DNA of 64,000 bases, taken from assembly GCF_019130065.1 (NCBI RefSeq), contig NZ_JAHSPG010000001.1, positions 1-64,000 of the forward strand, given 5' to 3'. The number at the start of each line of letters is the position of its first letter. The stretch's first letter is position 1. Source of the DNA: Pinibacter aurantiacus. Lineage in GTDB: Bacteria > Bacteroidota > Bacteroidia > Chitinophagales > Chitinophagaceae. Below, piece by piece: positions 18,212 through 25,786 of this stretch. The notes under the pieces were generated by a model, which saw nothing but the letters and a program-made list of their open reading frames with translations, did no database searches and was not told where the DNA came from. The translations under genes were made by a program, and so were the position numbers.

Positions 18212-18760
18212 TCAGTTAACCGGTCTTACAACATGTGTGCAATGGGGATGATTGGGAATTTTTAATTCATTAATAAAATTTCCATTTGAGTAAGAGTCGA
18301 TCAATCGTGAATAAAGAGTTGCAAGATCATAGTTACTTCCGGCTATTTTTGTTGAACATTCAGATGTTTCTTCTTCTGCAGAAGAGTGAGGAATGAAGCA
18401 TTCTTTATGCCCTTGGGCTAACATTTCTTTCATAACAGCCTGATTATAGAACCTACTGACCTGAATACGAACTAATCTTTCAGCCCAACCATTGGCAAAT
18501 ACTCTGTTATTATTTGAATATTTAGAATTCTCTCGAGGAAGATCGGTCTCCACTAAATTAATTGCCTGAGATAAATCAACGCTTCCATTTACAAAAGCTT
18601 TAAGTATATTTTTAAATGAAGATAATCGTTCTTTTTCTTCAGTTACTTTTCCCGGGATAGCATCGCTATCAATAAGATTAATTACAGAAGCCCGTAACAA
18701 CTTATTTTTGGAAAGGACTTCGCTTATCTCTGAGAATTCATTGGCAAGGGATGATAACAT
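18212..18760 (-). CDS. Stand-alone phage Mu F-like (head-morphogenesis) domain protein
   Basis: A 182-residue cytoplasmic protein without a signal peptide. Residues about 88-182 match the phage Mu gpF / SPP1 gp7 minor-head domain pattern. WAERLVRIQVSRFYNQA corresponds to the family's RAER.ART...AYN.A helix, then C121, C135 and G141 (CSTKIAG, matching C..C..L.G). Near the end HPHCTHVVRP (H171-H176) matches the family's HPNCRC...P. No terminase, portal or capsid gene is nearby, so this is not part of a prophage here. It lies between the XRE regulator and the PHP-ATPase on the same strand, which suggests a domain recruited into the cassette. Residues 1-85 are helical and not recognised. The motif match is by eye. 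Confidence 0.6.
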   Translation of the reverse strand: MLSSLANEFSEISEVLSKNKLLRASVINLIDSDAIPGKVTEEKERLSSFKNILKAFVNGSVDLSQAINLVETDLPRENSKYSNNNRVFANGWAERLVRIQVSRFYNQAVMKEMLAQGHKECFIPHSSAEEETSECSTKIAGSNYDLATLYSRLIDSYSNGNFINELKIPNHPHCTHVVRPVN

Positions 18761-18842
18761 GTATTTGAGGTTTAGTGGTTAAAAAAACATTTTAATTTAC
18801 AATATTCTTGATAATTGATCCATTTATTCAGCGAATAGAAAT

Positions 18843-19271
18843 TTATTTTCCTTCCATCAACTTCTCCAACCTTGCAATCATTTCTTCCTTCTCCTTCAAC
18901 ATTCTTTCATACAAAGCTATCTTCTCATCATGCAATTGAACAATCATATCGATTGGATTGAACGTAGGATTGCTATTGAAAAAAGATGGTTGTTGGCAAT
19001 GATCGAAATTAGCTGTGTTAGAAATTACATTGATAGCTTGTTCCTCATCTAAATTTTGGAAAACCTCTACAGGAATATTCAAGGCAGTAGACACTAATAG
19101 TAAAATATCGGGTTCAATTGTTTCCTTTTGTTCGAGTAAGGAAATTTTGCGCTGGTTCCATTCTTCGCCCATTTCATCAGCGAGGCCCTCTTGTTTCCAG
19201 CCTCTCATTTCTCGGAAACGTTTTACGTTGCGGCCTTCGTGTATTTTGTGCGTAGAGTTGTGTGTTGCCAT
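18843..19271 (-). CDS. XRE-family transcriptional regulator
   Basis: A 142-residue protein. Residues about 13-70 form a Cro/CI-type helix-turn-helix (VKRFREMRGWKQEGLADEMG..WNQRKISLLEQ). The C-terminal 30 residues form a short coiled coil (LHDEKIALYERMLKEKEEMI). This HTH-plus-coil layout is common in Bacteroidota. It is the first gene of the AT-rich cassette with the Mu F-like protein (82 nt gap) and the PHP-ATPase, and probably controls them. No operator was identified. Confidence 0.8.
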   Translation of the reverse strand: MATHNSTHKIHEGRNVKRFREMRGWKQEGLADEMGEEWNQRKISLLEQKETIEPDILLLVSTALNIPVEVFQNLDEEQAINVISNTANFDHCQQPSFFNSNPTFNPIDMIVQLHDEKIALYERMLKEKEEMIARLEKLMEGK

Positions 19272-19307
19272 AAGAGCAAATTAAGAAAAAAGTTTTGAGT
19301 TTTGAAA

Positions 19308-19418
19308 AGCTTAAGGCTTAAGGCCTAATGCTTAACGCGCAACGCCGAACGCGGGGCACCCCGAAGATGCGCGGACCTTGCGTTAGGCGTTAGGCATTAA
19401 GCGTTATGCATGCCTTAA
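19308..19418. repeat. Inverted repeat, TTAATGCCTAACGC family
   Basis: The left arm (19308-19352: GGCCTAATGCTTAACGCGC) and right arm (19373-19418: TGCGTTAGGCGTTAGGC) are imperfect reverse complements. The family recurs at 29933-29996 and, perfectly paired, at 41168-41237. It lies upstream of the XRE gene, so it marks one edge of the AT-rich cassette. Confidence 0.75.
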
Positions 19419-19458
19419 TTATTTTGAGTGGAAAAGTATTTGGTAGGGGAGCGCAAAT

Positions 19459-20022
19459 CTACACTTTTAATGAACACCGAAATCCTCTTGCGGCATAATA
19501 ACTTTCTGCACCGTTATGATACAGGAACACGGTGTTGTAGCGGCGATCACAAAAAACGGCACCGCCGAGTTTGCGGATGTCGGCAGGAGTGGACACCCAA
19601 CTGGAGGTTTTTAAATCGAACTGGCCGAGTTGCTGCAATTCTCGGTATTCGGTTTCGGTTAAGATGTCAACGCCCATGTCGGCAGCCATGTTGATGGCGC
19701 TGTCTGCAGGTTTGAATTCCTTTCTTGATTCCAGGGCATCGTGGTCGAAACAAAGACTTCTGCGGCCCTTGGGACTTTCCGCGGAGCAATCAAAAAAAGT
19801 AAACTCGTTTGTTTTTTTATCGTAACCCACCACATCGGGTTCACCGCCGGTTTCTTCCATTTTTTGCAGCGACCTACATTTGTCTGGCTGCGCTTCCAGC
19901 TTTGCCTGCACGGCGGTCCAGTCAAGACCTTTGTGGCGGTTCATGTTTTTTTCAAAACGAGTCTTTAAAGTTTTTAGTAGTTCGCCTGTTTCGGCAGCGG
20001 AGAGTTTGTTTGTTTTTTTCAT
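19459..20022 (-). CDS. DUF4256 family protein
   Basis: A 187-residue soluble protein recognisable as DUF4256: LKTRFEKNMNRHKGLDW at the start, then GGEPDVVGYD, FFDCSAESPKGRRSLCFD, and the ending GGAVFCDRRYNTVFLYHNGAESYYAARGF. The family has no known function that I can name. It is monocistronic, with its own repeats on both sides. Confidence 0.8.
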   Translation of the reverse strand: MKKTNKLSAAETGELLKTLKTRFEKNMNRHKGLDWTAVQAKLEAQPDKCRSLQKMEETGGEPDVVGYDKKTNEFTFFDCSAESPKGRRSLCFDHDALESRKEFKPADSAINMAADMGVDILTETEYRELQQLGQFDLKTSSWVSTPADIRKLGGAVFCDRRYNTVFLYHNGAESYYAARGFRCSLKV

Positions 20023-20074
20023 GGTGTGTAGTTTAATTATGGTGTCGACTTCAAAACTGCAATGGAGTTTTCTT

Positions 20075-20113
20075 TACCACTAAGGCACCGAGGGCACTAA
20101 GTTTCACTAAGAG
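20075..20113. repeat. Single arm of the CACTAAG family
   Basis: TACCACTAAGGCACCGAGG and following bases match the left arm of the paired copies (for example 47125-47163). No right arm is found before the next gene. Confidence 0.65.
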
Positions 20114-20137
20114 ACTCTGTGAAGCCGACACTTTGCG

Positions 20138-20437
20138 TTAGGCATCAAATTCAATGTAATAAATTATACGTTCCACAATCTTGTCGGCATCCATTTTTTC
20201 CGGAAGCCAATCGATGTCCTTCATCATATCCTTGATTAAAAACATCTCCATACAATAACTAAATCCCGGACATTTTTGATTGGCGATATCCGTTGTATTC
20301 ATTTCCATTTCTTCTTCAGTTAATTCCATTAATACGACCTCTGAAGAAGGTAATAATTTGCCGTCTATTTTCCGGGCATACAAAACCAGATCATCATTTA
20401 TTGTGTCACTATTCAGTATGGCTTCTTTTAGATTCAT
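20138..20437 (-). CDS. Small protein of unknown function
   Basis: The start was set at the ATG at 20437 (MNLKEAILNSDT..), giving 99 residues. The upstream 63 codons of the longer frame run through a GC-rich palindrome and a dispersed hairpin and are not protein-like. The product is acidic and soluble (LTEEEMEMNTTDIANQ). I do not recognise a family. Codon use in the shorter frame looks normal, so it is probably real. Confidence 0.55.
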   Translation of the reverse strand: MNLKEAILNSDTINDDLVLYARKIDGKLLPSSEVVLMELTEEEMEMNTTDIANQKCPGFSYCMEMFLIKDMMKDIDWLPEKMDADKIVERIIYYIEFDA

Positions 20438-20475
20438 GTGGTTTTGCGTTTCCCGAATATTGCACCGCGTCATTG

Positions 20476-20504
20476 CCCGCCCGGATGAAATCCGTTCGGA
20501 CGGG
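20476..20504. mobile_element. GC-rich palindrome (CCCGCCCGG family), copy 2
   Basis: This is 29 nt and matches the copy at 4864-4891 except for one extra A in the loop. Here it is not obviously inside another repeat. Confidence 0.5.
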
Positions 20505-20565
20505 CGAGGCCTGCAGAGTTCGCAGATCGAAAGTAATAAATAAAGACCCACGCTTATGAACGGCT

Positions 20566-20599
20566 GAAGCAATCTCCACTGTGCAGTTGAGATTGCTTC
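20566..20599. repeat. 11-bp stem hairpin, GAAGCAATCTC type
   Basis: GAAGCAATCTC (20566-20576) and GAGATTGCTTC (20589-20599) form a perfect 11-bp stem with a 12-nt loop. Nearby text (GGCTCGCAATGACG, about 20655-20668) resembles a dispersed repeat seen in many bacteria. The region 20438-20727 holds this, the GC-rich palindrome and a run of CTAATTCCTAATTTC words, and no gene. Confidence 0.6.
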
Positions 20600-20727
20600 A
20601 CCGGCCCCAAATTGACAAAGTCTCATTTCGTATTGCGGTCAACCTTCTCCGCCCGGCTCGCAATGACGCCGCCGCAGGAGCGGAGTGCCACACATCATTC
20701 TAATTCCTAATTTCTAACTCCTAATTC

Positions 20728-21300
20728 CTAATCTTCAAGTCCTTTGCCCGCCAATATTTGCGGCACATACTTTTCAATTCTCGCTTCACGCGTCTTTGCT
20801 TGTTTGGCTTGGGAGAAGTACAACAAATATCCTCGTTGGCGGCCGGGCGTTAAGGCTTCGAATGCTTTTTTGAGCGCAGGCTTTTTGTTGAGTTGTGCCT
20901 GGAACTCTTCGGGAACAGGATATTCCTTCGTCTTTTTTAGCTGCACCTTCAGTCCAGCTTTTTCTACTTCGATGGCCTCGTACACGTAAGACTTCAAGAT
21001 GCGTTCCTTTACTTCTTTTATGTTGGTGTAGCGGATCTGGCGCTGCGCCTGCACATTTTCTGTTTGTTGTATGAGTATCCCTTCAGGATCATTTAACAAT
21101 GCGCCTTTGAAAAACAATACCGCGCAATATTCCTTAAAAGTATGGATCAGCACGATGTTGGTGCCTTCGTATTGATAACACGGACAACCCCATTTCACTT
21201 CTTCGGTAAGGCCACAATCAAGAATGATTTTTCTTAATTTCTCTGTTTCCTTACTCCAGGCTTTGTCTTTCTCGAAGTAAAAATCAGCCTTAGGATTCAT
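20728..21300 (-). CDS. DUF1801 / YdeI (OmdA-like) family protein
   Basis: The start is placed at the ATG at 21300 (MNPKADFYFEKDKAW), the usual start of this family; an ATG at 21309 is also possible. The 190-residue protein has an N-terminal DUF1801 domain (about 1-115; LRKIILDCGLTEEVKWGCPCYQ..NIVLIHTFKEYCAVLFFKG). A YdeI/OmdA-like tail follows (VPEEFQAQLNKKPALKKAFEALTPGRQRGYLLYF..AKTREARIEKYVPQILAGKG). YdeI-like proteins have been linked to resistance to some antimicrobial peptides; the activity is unknown. The stop codon lies inside a GAATTAGGAGTTAG repeat word. Confidence 0.82.
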   Translation of the reverse strand: MNPKADFYFEKDKAWSKETEKLRKIILDCGLTEEVKWGCPCYQYEGTNIVLIHTFKEYCAVLFFKGALLNDPEGILIQQTENVQAQRQIRYTNIKEVKERILKSYVYEAIEVEKAGLKVQLKKTKEYPVPEEFQAQLNKKPALKKAFEALTPGRQRGYLLYFSQAKQAKTREARIEKYVPQILAGKGLED

Positions 21301-21450
21301 GCCGTTCATGTGTTGCAATTTTAGGTGAATAAATGGGATTGTTAGAAAAGTGGCCGGTGGCCAGTTTCCTGTTGCCGGTGCTTAAGTGTGACACTCTTAC
21401 TAAATCAGAATGCCAAATATTCAATGCGAACACTCGCCGCCGACCATCGG

Positions 21451-21855
21451 TTACCGGCTACTGGCTACAGCTAACAACTTCCTTTCAGCCGGACGGAAAT
21501 ACCACGACACCGCGGTGAGAGTTAAAAGCAATATTACCGGAAAAATTGCTCCGGCAGATGTATCACCAGCAGCGATATGCGAAAATAATGCTCCTGCCAT
21601 TATAAAGAAAAAACCTGCATATGCCCATTCTTTCAGGAGCGGAAATTTAGGAATCAGTACAACGATCGCGCCAACGATTTTGAGTACACCGAGCAGCGTG
21701 AGCATATAAGCAGGAAAGCCTAATGTGTTGACCACACTGTCATAGCCGCCGGCACCAGTTTTTGTTTTCATTAATTGTACAGCTCCGGTAGAGATCATTC
21801 CCAAAGCCAACCAGGCAGTGGAAATCCAGTAGATGATTTTTTGTGTCTTTGTCAT
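21451..21855 (-). CDS. DoxX-like membrane protein
   Basis: The start was set at the ATG at 21855 (MTKTQKIIYWIST..), so 134 residues remain; the longer frame reads through repeat DNA. There are four hydrophobic segments (about 7-27, 47-67, 73-92, 98-118). The pattern GFPAYMLTLLGVLKIVGAIVVLIPKFPLLKEWAYAGFFF is typical of DoxX_2/DoxX-like proteins. It is third in the ArsR - SRPBCC - DoxX series and probably under the same ArsR control. Confidence 0.82.
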   Translation of the reverse strand: MTKTQKIIYWISTAWLALGMISTGAVQLMKTKTGAGGYDSVVNTLGFPAYMLTLLGVLKIVGAIVVLIPKFPLLKEWAYAGFFFIMAGALFSHIAAGDTSAGAIFPVILLLTLTAVSWYFRPAERKLLAVASSR

Positions 21856-21872
21856 GATGTTGATTTTAATAA

Positions 21873-21981
21873 CTGAATAACTGAATAACTGAAGGTTGAA
21901 TGACTGAGTTCGTGAATGATCGCTACCAAATCGCAAGGTTAACGTTCAAGTTCAGTTATTCAGTCATTCAACCTTCAGTTA
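21873..21981. repeat. Inverted repeat, CTGAATAA family
   Basis: The left arm (21873-21905) has tandem AACTGAATAACTGAATAACT words. The right arm (about 21950-21981) has CAGTTATTCAGTCATTCAAC and CTTCAGTTATT. It fills the gap between the SRPBCC stop and the DoxX start. Confidence 0.8.
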
Positions 21982-21989
21982 TTGGAAGA

Positions 21990-22466
21990 TTAGATTGGTT
22001 GATTAATTTTTGAGACTATGCTTTCCAGGCGGTTGTGCGCCATATTAATGCCGCCGACGAACGGTAGTTTCATTACCTGGTCTCTTTGCGCAACAGTTTC
22101 GTAGATGACATGCATATTGAGGCGGCTGGTATTGTCGGTGAGTTTTTCAAATTCGTAGACTTCGAGCTGCACACCGAAAGGAGTGTTTTCCATTTCGAAA
22201 GTCCGGGTGATCTTCTGACCGGGTAGCAATTCGTGGATCACGCCGCTGGCACTGAAGACAACATTTCCATTGGGGTCGCTTGTCTGGTATTGCCAGCTAC
22301 CATGTTTTTTGCTTTCCAGTTTCAGCACTTTGGTACCCATCCATTGTTCAACAATTTCTGGTTCCACATATGCTTTAAAGAGCAATTCCACCGGCAATTC
22401 AAAATCTCTTGTAATGACTACATCGTGTTTGCCTTCTTCGGCAGTGACTTTTGTTTTTCGTTCCAT
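21990..22466 (-). CDS. SRPBCC / AHSA1-like START-fold protein
   Basis: A 158-residue protein with the AHSA1 pattern: VVITRDFELPVELLFKAYVEPEIVEQWMG, then FSASGVIHELLPGQKITRTFEME and a C-terminal helix. This fold has a hydrophobic cavity. In many bacteria such genes sit beside an ArsR regulator and a DoxX membrane gene, as here; the ligand and role remain unknown. It lies downstream of the ArsR gene with a CTGAATAA inverted repeat between them. Confidence 0.85.
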   Translation of the reverse strand: MERKTKVTAEEGKHDVVITRDFELPVELLFKAYVEPEIVEQWMGTKVLKLESKKHGSWQYQTSDPNGNVVFSASGVIHELLPGQKITRTFEMENTPFGVQLEVYEFEKLTDNTSRLNMHVIYETVAQRDQVMKLPFVGGINMAHNRLESIVSKINQPI

Positions 22467-22523
22467 GAGAGAGGTTTTTGTTTTTAGTATTTTTTGTTAT
22501 TCGAGCATTCTCGCTCGGCTTTG

Positions 22524-22643
22524 ATAACTGAATAACTGATTAACTGAATAACTGAAGTTGAGTATTTGAATTACCGAATTACTGCTACCATAATACAAAG
22601 TCGACCTTCATGTTCAGTTATTCAGTTACTCAGTTATTCAGTC
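22524..22643. repeat. Inverted repeat, CTGAATAA family
   Basis: The left arm is 22524-22563 (ATAACTGAATAACTGATTAA) and the right arm 22609-22643 (TTCAGTTATTCAGTTACTCA). The stop codon of the ArsR gene (TGA of GACTGAATAAC) is part of the right arm. Confidence 0.8.
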
Positions 22644-22967
22644 ATTTTCCTTCGGCTTATAAGCCTTCATAATCTCCTCCAGCTTATCAAATCGCTCATC
22701 CCACATCTTGCGGAATGGTTCGATAAAATCGTCGACTTCTTTCATTTTTTGGACGTTTATATGGTAATGAATTTCCCGGCCATTTTGTTCCTGGCGAAGC
22801 AGTTCGCATTCGGTTAGGATGGCAAGGTGTTTTGAAACAGTTGGCCGTGCAGTGTCGAAATTGGCGGCAATGGCACCGGCAGTCATGGATTGGGTGGCGA
22901 CCAACACAAGAATGGCTCTTCGTGTAGGATCGGCGATAGCCTGGAAAACATCTCTTCGTAAATTCAT
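22638..22967 (-). CDS. ArsR-family winged-helix repressor
   Basis: A 109-residue protein: [69 protein letters not shown] is a classic ArsR helix-turn-helix (recognition helix [11 protein letters not shown]). It lacks the metal-binding cysteines of ArsR/SmtB sensors, so it is probably not a metal sensor. It is first in a series with an SRPBCC gene and a DoxX gene. Two matching 16-bp operators flank its own -7 box, which suggests autorepression. Confidence 0.9.
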   Translation of the reverse strand: MNLRRDVFQAIADPTRRAILVLVATQSMTAGAIAANFDTARPTVSKHLAILTECELLRQEQNGREIHYHINVQKMKEVDDFIEPFRKMWDERFDKLEEIMKAYKPKEND

Positions 22968-22970
22968 TAT

Positions 22971-23017
22971 GTAGCTATTTGACTACAAATATATATGTAG
23001 CTATTTAACTACGCAAG
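22971..23017 (-). promoter_or_regulatory. ArsR promoter with two operator sites
   Basis: Reading the minus strand: TTG (23014-23016), a 20-nt spacer, then TATATTTG (22986-22993), a full match to the Bacteroidota TAnnTTTG box. Two copies of the symmetric site GTAGnTAnnTAnCTAC lie at 22971-22986 (one mismatch) and 22997-23012, 26 bp apart. One ends 3 nt before the start codon and the other lies in the spacer. Bound ArsR would block the promoter. Confidence 0.75.
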
Positions 23018-23832
23018 TTTTTTGGCGAGATTTTTTTGGAGGGAGCACACAGATGACACTGATTGGACGGATTTGCACAGATAATTGTTTGAGAGATGAA
23101 CTTAAGCCGGGCAGCTTTCAGGATGTTTTTTGATTTAACTATGCTAAATTTTAATACAGCAAATACACATAAACTCCTTAAAATAAACATATTAAAGTCA
23201 ATATTATTGAGTGTAATCTAAAATAGAAGCAAAAATGTATAAATAATTGATTAGTAATTAATTAAAAAAATACAACATCACAACAGATGCATATTTTAAT
23301 TGCAATAAGATTGCATAACTAACTGGTTATAATATATTTTAGAAAAATGTCGTTATCTTATTTTATACGTTCCGTGGACCGAAGCCAACTGCAAAGAACT
23401 TAAAGTAAAACATGATTTTTCATTTGATAGATTGAACTACGAGGCGATAAAAAGTCTTCCAGAAAATCCTTACACAAATGACTAATCACGAAGCTGAAGC
23501 AGCCAGAATAAGCCACAAGCCGACACACAGATTTCGTTTCCATTTATGGCCTTAATGAGAATTATATGAGCCAGGAAATTCACCAAGGTTTGCGGGCTTT
23601 CTCCATAAAAAACTTAAGAAGAATTCAGGGTAGTCCGATGAATTTTCCATCGAGGCTATGTGGCATGGTCAAACAGACCAAGGCTATGTATGGCAGCCCT
23701 GTATTGGATTTGATCAGATTTGGCCTCAATCCACCTTGGTTTTTCGGGCACCTATTTTGTCTTATAATTTATATTATGTTAAATAGAATAATAAGAATTT
23801 CTACGAGTTCTACCCTTACCAGAGCCTTTGAT

Positions 23833-23902
23833 TATCGCCATCCGATATGTTTGCCGACAATCCTATCTATCGCTATCCGGTCTGTTTGCCGGCAATCCTC
23901 TC
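23833..23902. repeat. Two tandem 35-bp copies
   Basis: The unit TATCGCCATCCGATATGTTT.. is followed 35 bp later by TATCGCTATCCGGTCTGTTT..; both go on with GCCG(A/G)CAATCCT. There are about five differences between the copies. They lie in the gene-poor region. Confidence 0.65.
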
Positions 23903-24155
23903 ACCAAAAATGTAACAGAAACCCTTCGACCAACCCCGAATATCCTGACTGTAATTTTTAAGGCCCAACGCACAAGCTTATATAAATCGGCCGCAAGTTC
24001 CCCGACGTGGCCGCTAGTTTGATCCGCTAAAAAGCAACGTTGATCACCCGTATTTTAAGTTTAATACACTTGATCGTAATCAAGCATTACAGGTTTCTAC
24101 TTTTGCAACTGGTTCGTGGGTCTCTCTTTGGTAACAGGAAAAAGAAAGATTCACA

Positions 24156-24189
24156 ACGCCCATTGTGTCTACAATGGGCGTCTCATTTT
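24156..24189 (+). terminator. Intrinsic terminator hairpin
   Basis: A perfect 11-bp stem ACGCCCATTGT / ACAATGGGCGT with loop GTCT (24156-24181) is followed by CTCATTTTT. No gene on the plus strand ends just before it, so it may belong to a lost gene or an unrecognised transcript. Confidence 0.65.
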
Positions 24190-24221
24190 TATGTACACAA
24201 GTATGGTTTGTGATACCTATT

Positions 24222-24250
24222 AAAACAAAAACGGCAGAAATATCTGCCGT
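24222..24250 (-). terminator. Intrinsic terminator hairpin
   Basis: The stem ACGGCAGA / TCTGCCGT (24231-24250), loop AATA, is preceded on the plus strand by an A-rich run, giving a U-run on the minus strand. It is nearly the same as the hairpin at 24421-24440, as if a terminator segment had been duplicated. Confidence 0.6.
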
Positions 24251-24405
24251 CACTATGCAAAACCTATTTATTTTACAAGGTTCGGCAAGCTCAGTTAGCC
24301 ACTCCATTTATGCTGGTTGGAACCGTCTTTGTTCCAGGCAGCCTATGTCCATTCACCAATTATCCGCGTAAATCAGTCCAATCTGTGTCATCTGTGTGCC
24401 ATTCC

Positions 24406-24440
24406 CAAAAACAAAAAAAACCGACAGAAATATCTGCCGG
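24406..24440 (-). terminator. Terminator of the gyrA-TPR operon
   Basis: The stem CCGGCAGA / TCTGTCGG on the minus strand (one G-U pair; 24421-24440) is followed by a long U-run (A-rich 24406-24420). It lies 38 nt after the stop codon of the TPR gene. Confidence 0.85.
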
Positions 24441-24478
24441 TTCTATATTCTTTAAGTTTACTCACAACTCAAAACCTC

Positions 24479-25759
24479 TTAGTGTTGCTTATCCACGTTG
24501 TTGAACTTCTCTTCGTAAACTTTCATTTTGTCTTTGTCACCTTTTTGATCGTAGATGGTAACCAACAGATCCAACGCATCTTTCAACGCTGATTTGTCGT
24601 CCATTTTCAATTTGCCCTGACCGCCAAGGATCTGGTCAACTTTTTCAAAGTAAGGAATTGCTTCGTCGAATTTTTTGTTCATTTCATCTCTGATAGCAGC
24701 CTTTTGTTTGATTTGATCCGGAGTCAATTTACCTGCGGCACCTGGCTTGATCGCTTTTGCTTTCGCATTCAGGTCAACACCCTGGTTGTAGCTGATTTGT
24801 CCCAAAACAAGGTTTGGCTGAGCGTAGTTAGGCTTAATTTCCAGCACTTTTTTGAAGTTTTCCTGTGCTTCTTTGATCAACTCGTCTGAGTTAGCCGGAC
24901 GTGAAGCTGCATCTGCTTTGTATGCTTCCTGGTAAAGTTCAACTGCGTAGTTGAATCTGTAAACAGAACTATCAGGATATTTAGCGATCATTTCTTTGTA
25001 TTTATTGAACAAAGCTTGTTTGTCGCCTTTTTCACGCAGGTAATCCAGTTCGTAGCTTTCCCAGAAACCATCAGCTGGATAAACTTGTTTACCCAAACCA
25101 ATGTATTTGGTCATGTTAGCATCGTCTTTTTTATCAGCATAGTACACAACCAGCCATTTGTAGATCTGGTCCATACCTTCACCATGCACTTTTGCATCAG
25201 CCAATTTTGCATAGTAAGTAGCTGCATCATCTTTCAGGTTTGCTTTTTCTGCAGAGATACCAGCGTACAGAACTACGTTTGTATCAAGGGAAACAGTGCT
25301 CCATTTGTTCTCGAACATATAGGCACCTGCTTCAAGACATTTTTGGAAGTTCGGATATGCATCTTTGTAATCGCCTCTGTTGTAAGCCGCCGCTCCAGAT
25401 TTGAAATAACCCTGGTAAATGTCCATGATCGGCTTATAGTTGTCGATCTGCAACTGCAGGTATTGCTTTTTTTCGTCCATTGAAACGTATTTTTTCAATG
25501 CGTCGAAAGCATCTACACGTGCAGTTGGATATTTTGAAGAAATGGAAGAATCAGTTGCAAGGCCATTGTAAATCTTAGCTTTTGTGTACCATGCATCCTG
25601 ATCTTTCGCGTTCTTTTCTACAGCAAGGAATTGATCGATCTGAGCCTTTGCGTCCTCGTATTTTTTATTTTTTTCCAGATCCTTGATCTTGTCAAGCTTC
25701 TGGGCAAATGAGCCAACTCCTACGGCAAGTAGCAATAGAGAAAAAACAGCTTTTTTCAT
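24479..25759 (-). CDS. Exported tetratricopeptide-repeat protein
   Basis: A 426-residue protein with a signal peptide (about 1-19, ending GVGSFAQ). Several TPR-like helix pairs fill the rest (KIYNGLATDSSISSKYPTARVDAFDALKKY; AAAYNRGDYKDAYPNFQKCLEAG; AQENFKKVLEIKPNYAQPNLVLGQISYNQGVDLN). It is likely periplasmic; TPR domains mediate protein contacts and the partner is unknown. The start codon is 27 nt after gyrA, so the two are probably co-transcribed. Confidence 0.8.
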   Translation of the reverse strand: MKKAVFSLLLLAVGVGSFAQKLDKIKDLEKNKKYEDAKAQIDQFLAVEKNAKDQDAWYTKAKIYNGLATDSSISSKYPTARVDAFDALKKYVSMDEKKQYLQLQIDNYKPIMDIYQGYFKSGAAAYNRGDYKDAYPNFQKCLEAGAYMFENKWSTVSLDTNVVLYAGISAEKANLKDDAATYYAKLADAKVHGEGMDQIYKWLVVYYADKKDDANMTKYIGLGKQVYPADGFWESYELDYLREKGDKQALFNKYKEMIAKYPDSSVYRFNYAVELYQEAYKADAASRPANSDELIKEAQENFKKVLEIKPNYAQPNLVLGQISYNQGVDLNAKAKAIKPGAAGKLTPDQIKQKAAIRDEMNKKFDEAIPYFEKVDQILGGQGKLKMDDKSALKDALDLLVTIYDQKGDKDKMKVYEEKFNNVDKQH

Positions 25760-25786
25760 TTTTTTGAATTTGAAATGTAAGGATTT

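Larger units (their letters stand above)
22968..24478. other. 1.5-kb gene-poor region
   Basis: No convincing gene is seen. Contents: the ArsR promoter; single arms of the ACGGAT family (23044-23081 and 24363-24400); a 39-codon open tail (23369-23485) and a 131-codon open frame (23566-23961) without recognisable features, possibly remains of decayed genes; two tandem 35-bp copies (23833-23902); and three strong terminator hairpins. Open frames are short and shift, which suggests erosion. Confidence 0.6.

Noticed and set aside
20438-20626. N-terminal extension of the 99-aa unknown protein
   Set aside because: It translates a GC-rich palindrome and a hairpin repeat; the ATG at 20437 gives a normal protein.
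23566-23961. Open frame of 131 codons in the gene-poor region
   Set aside because: No recognisable motif, no promoter or terminator in place, and it runs through a tandem duplication; kept only as part of the region description.
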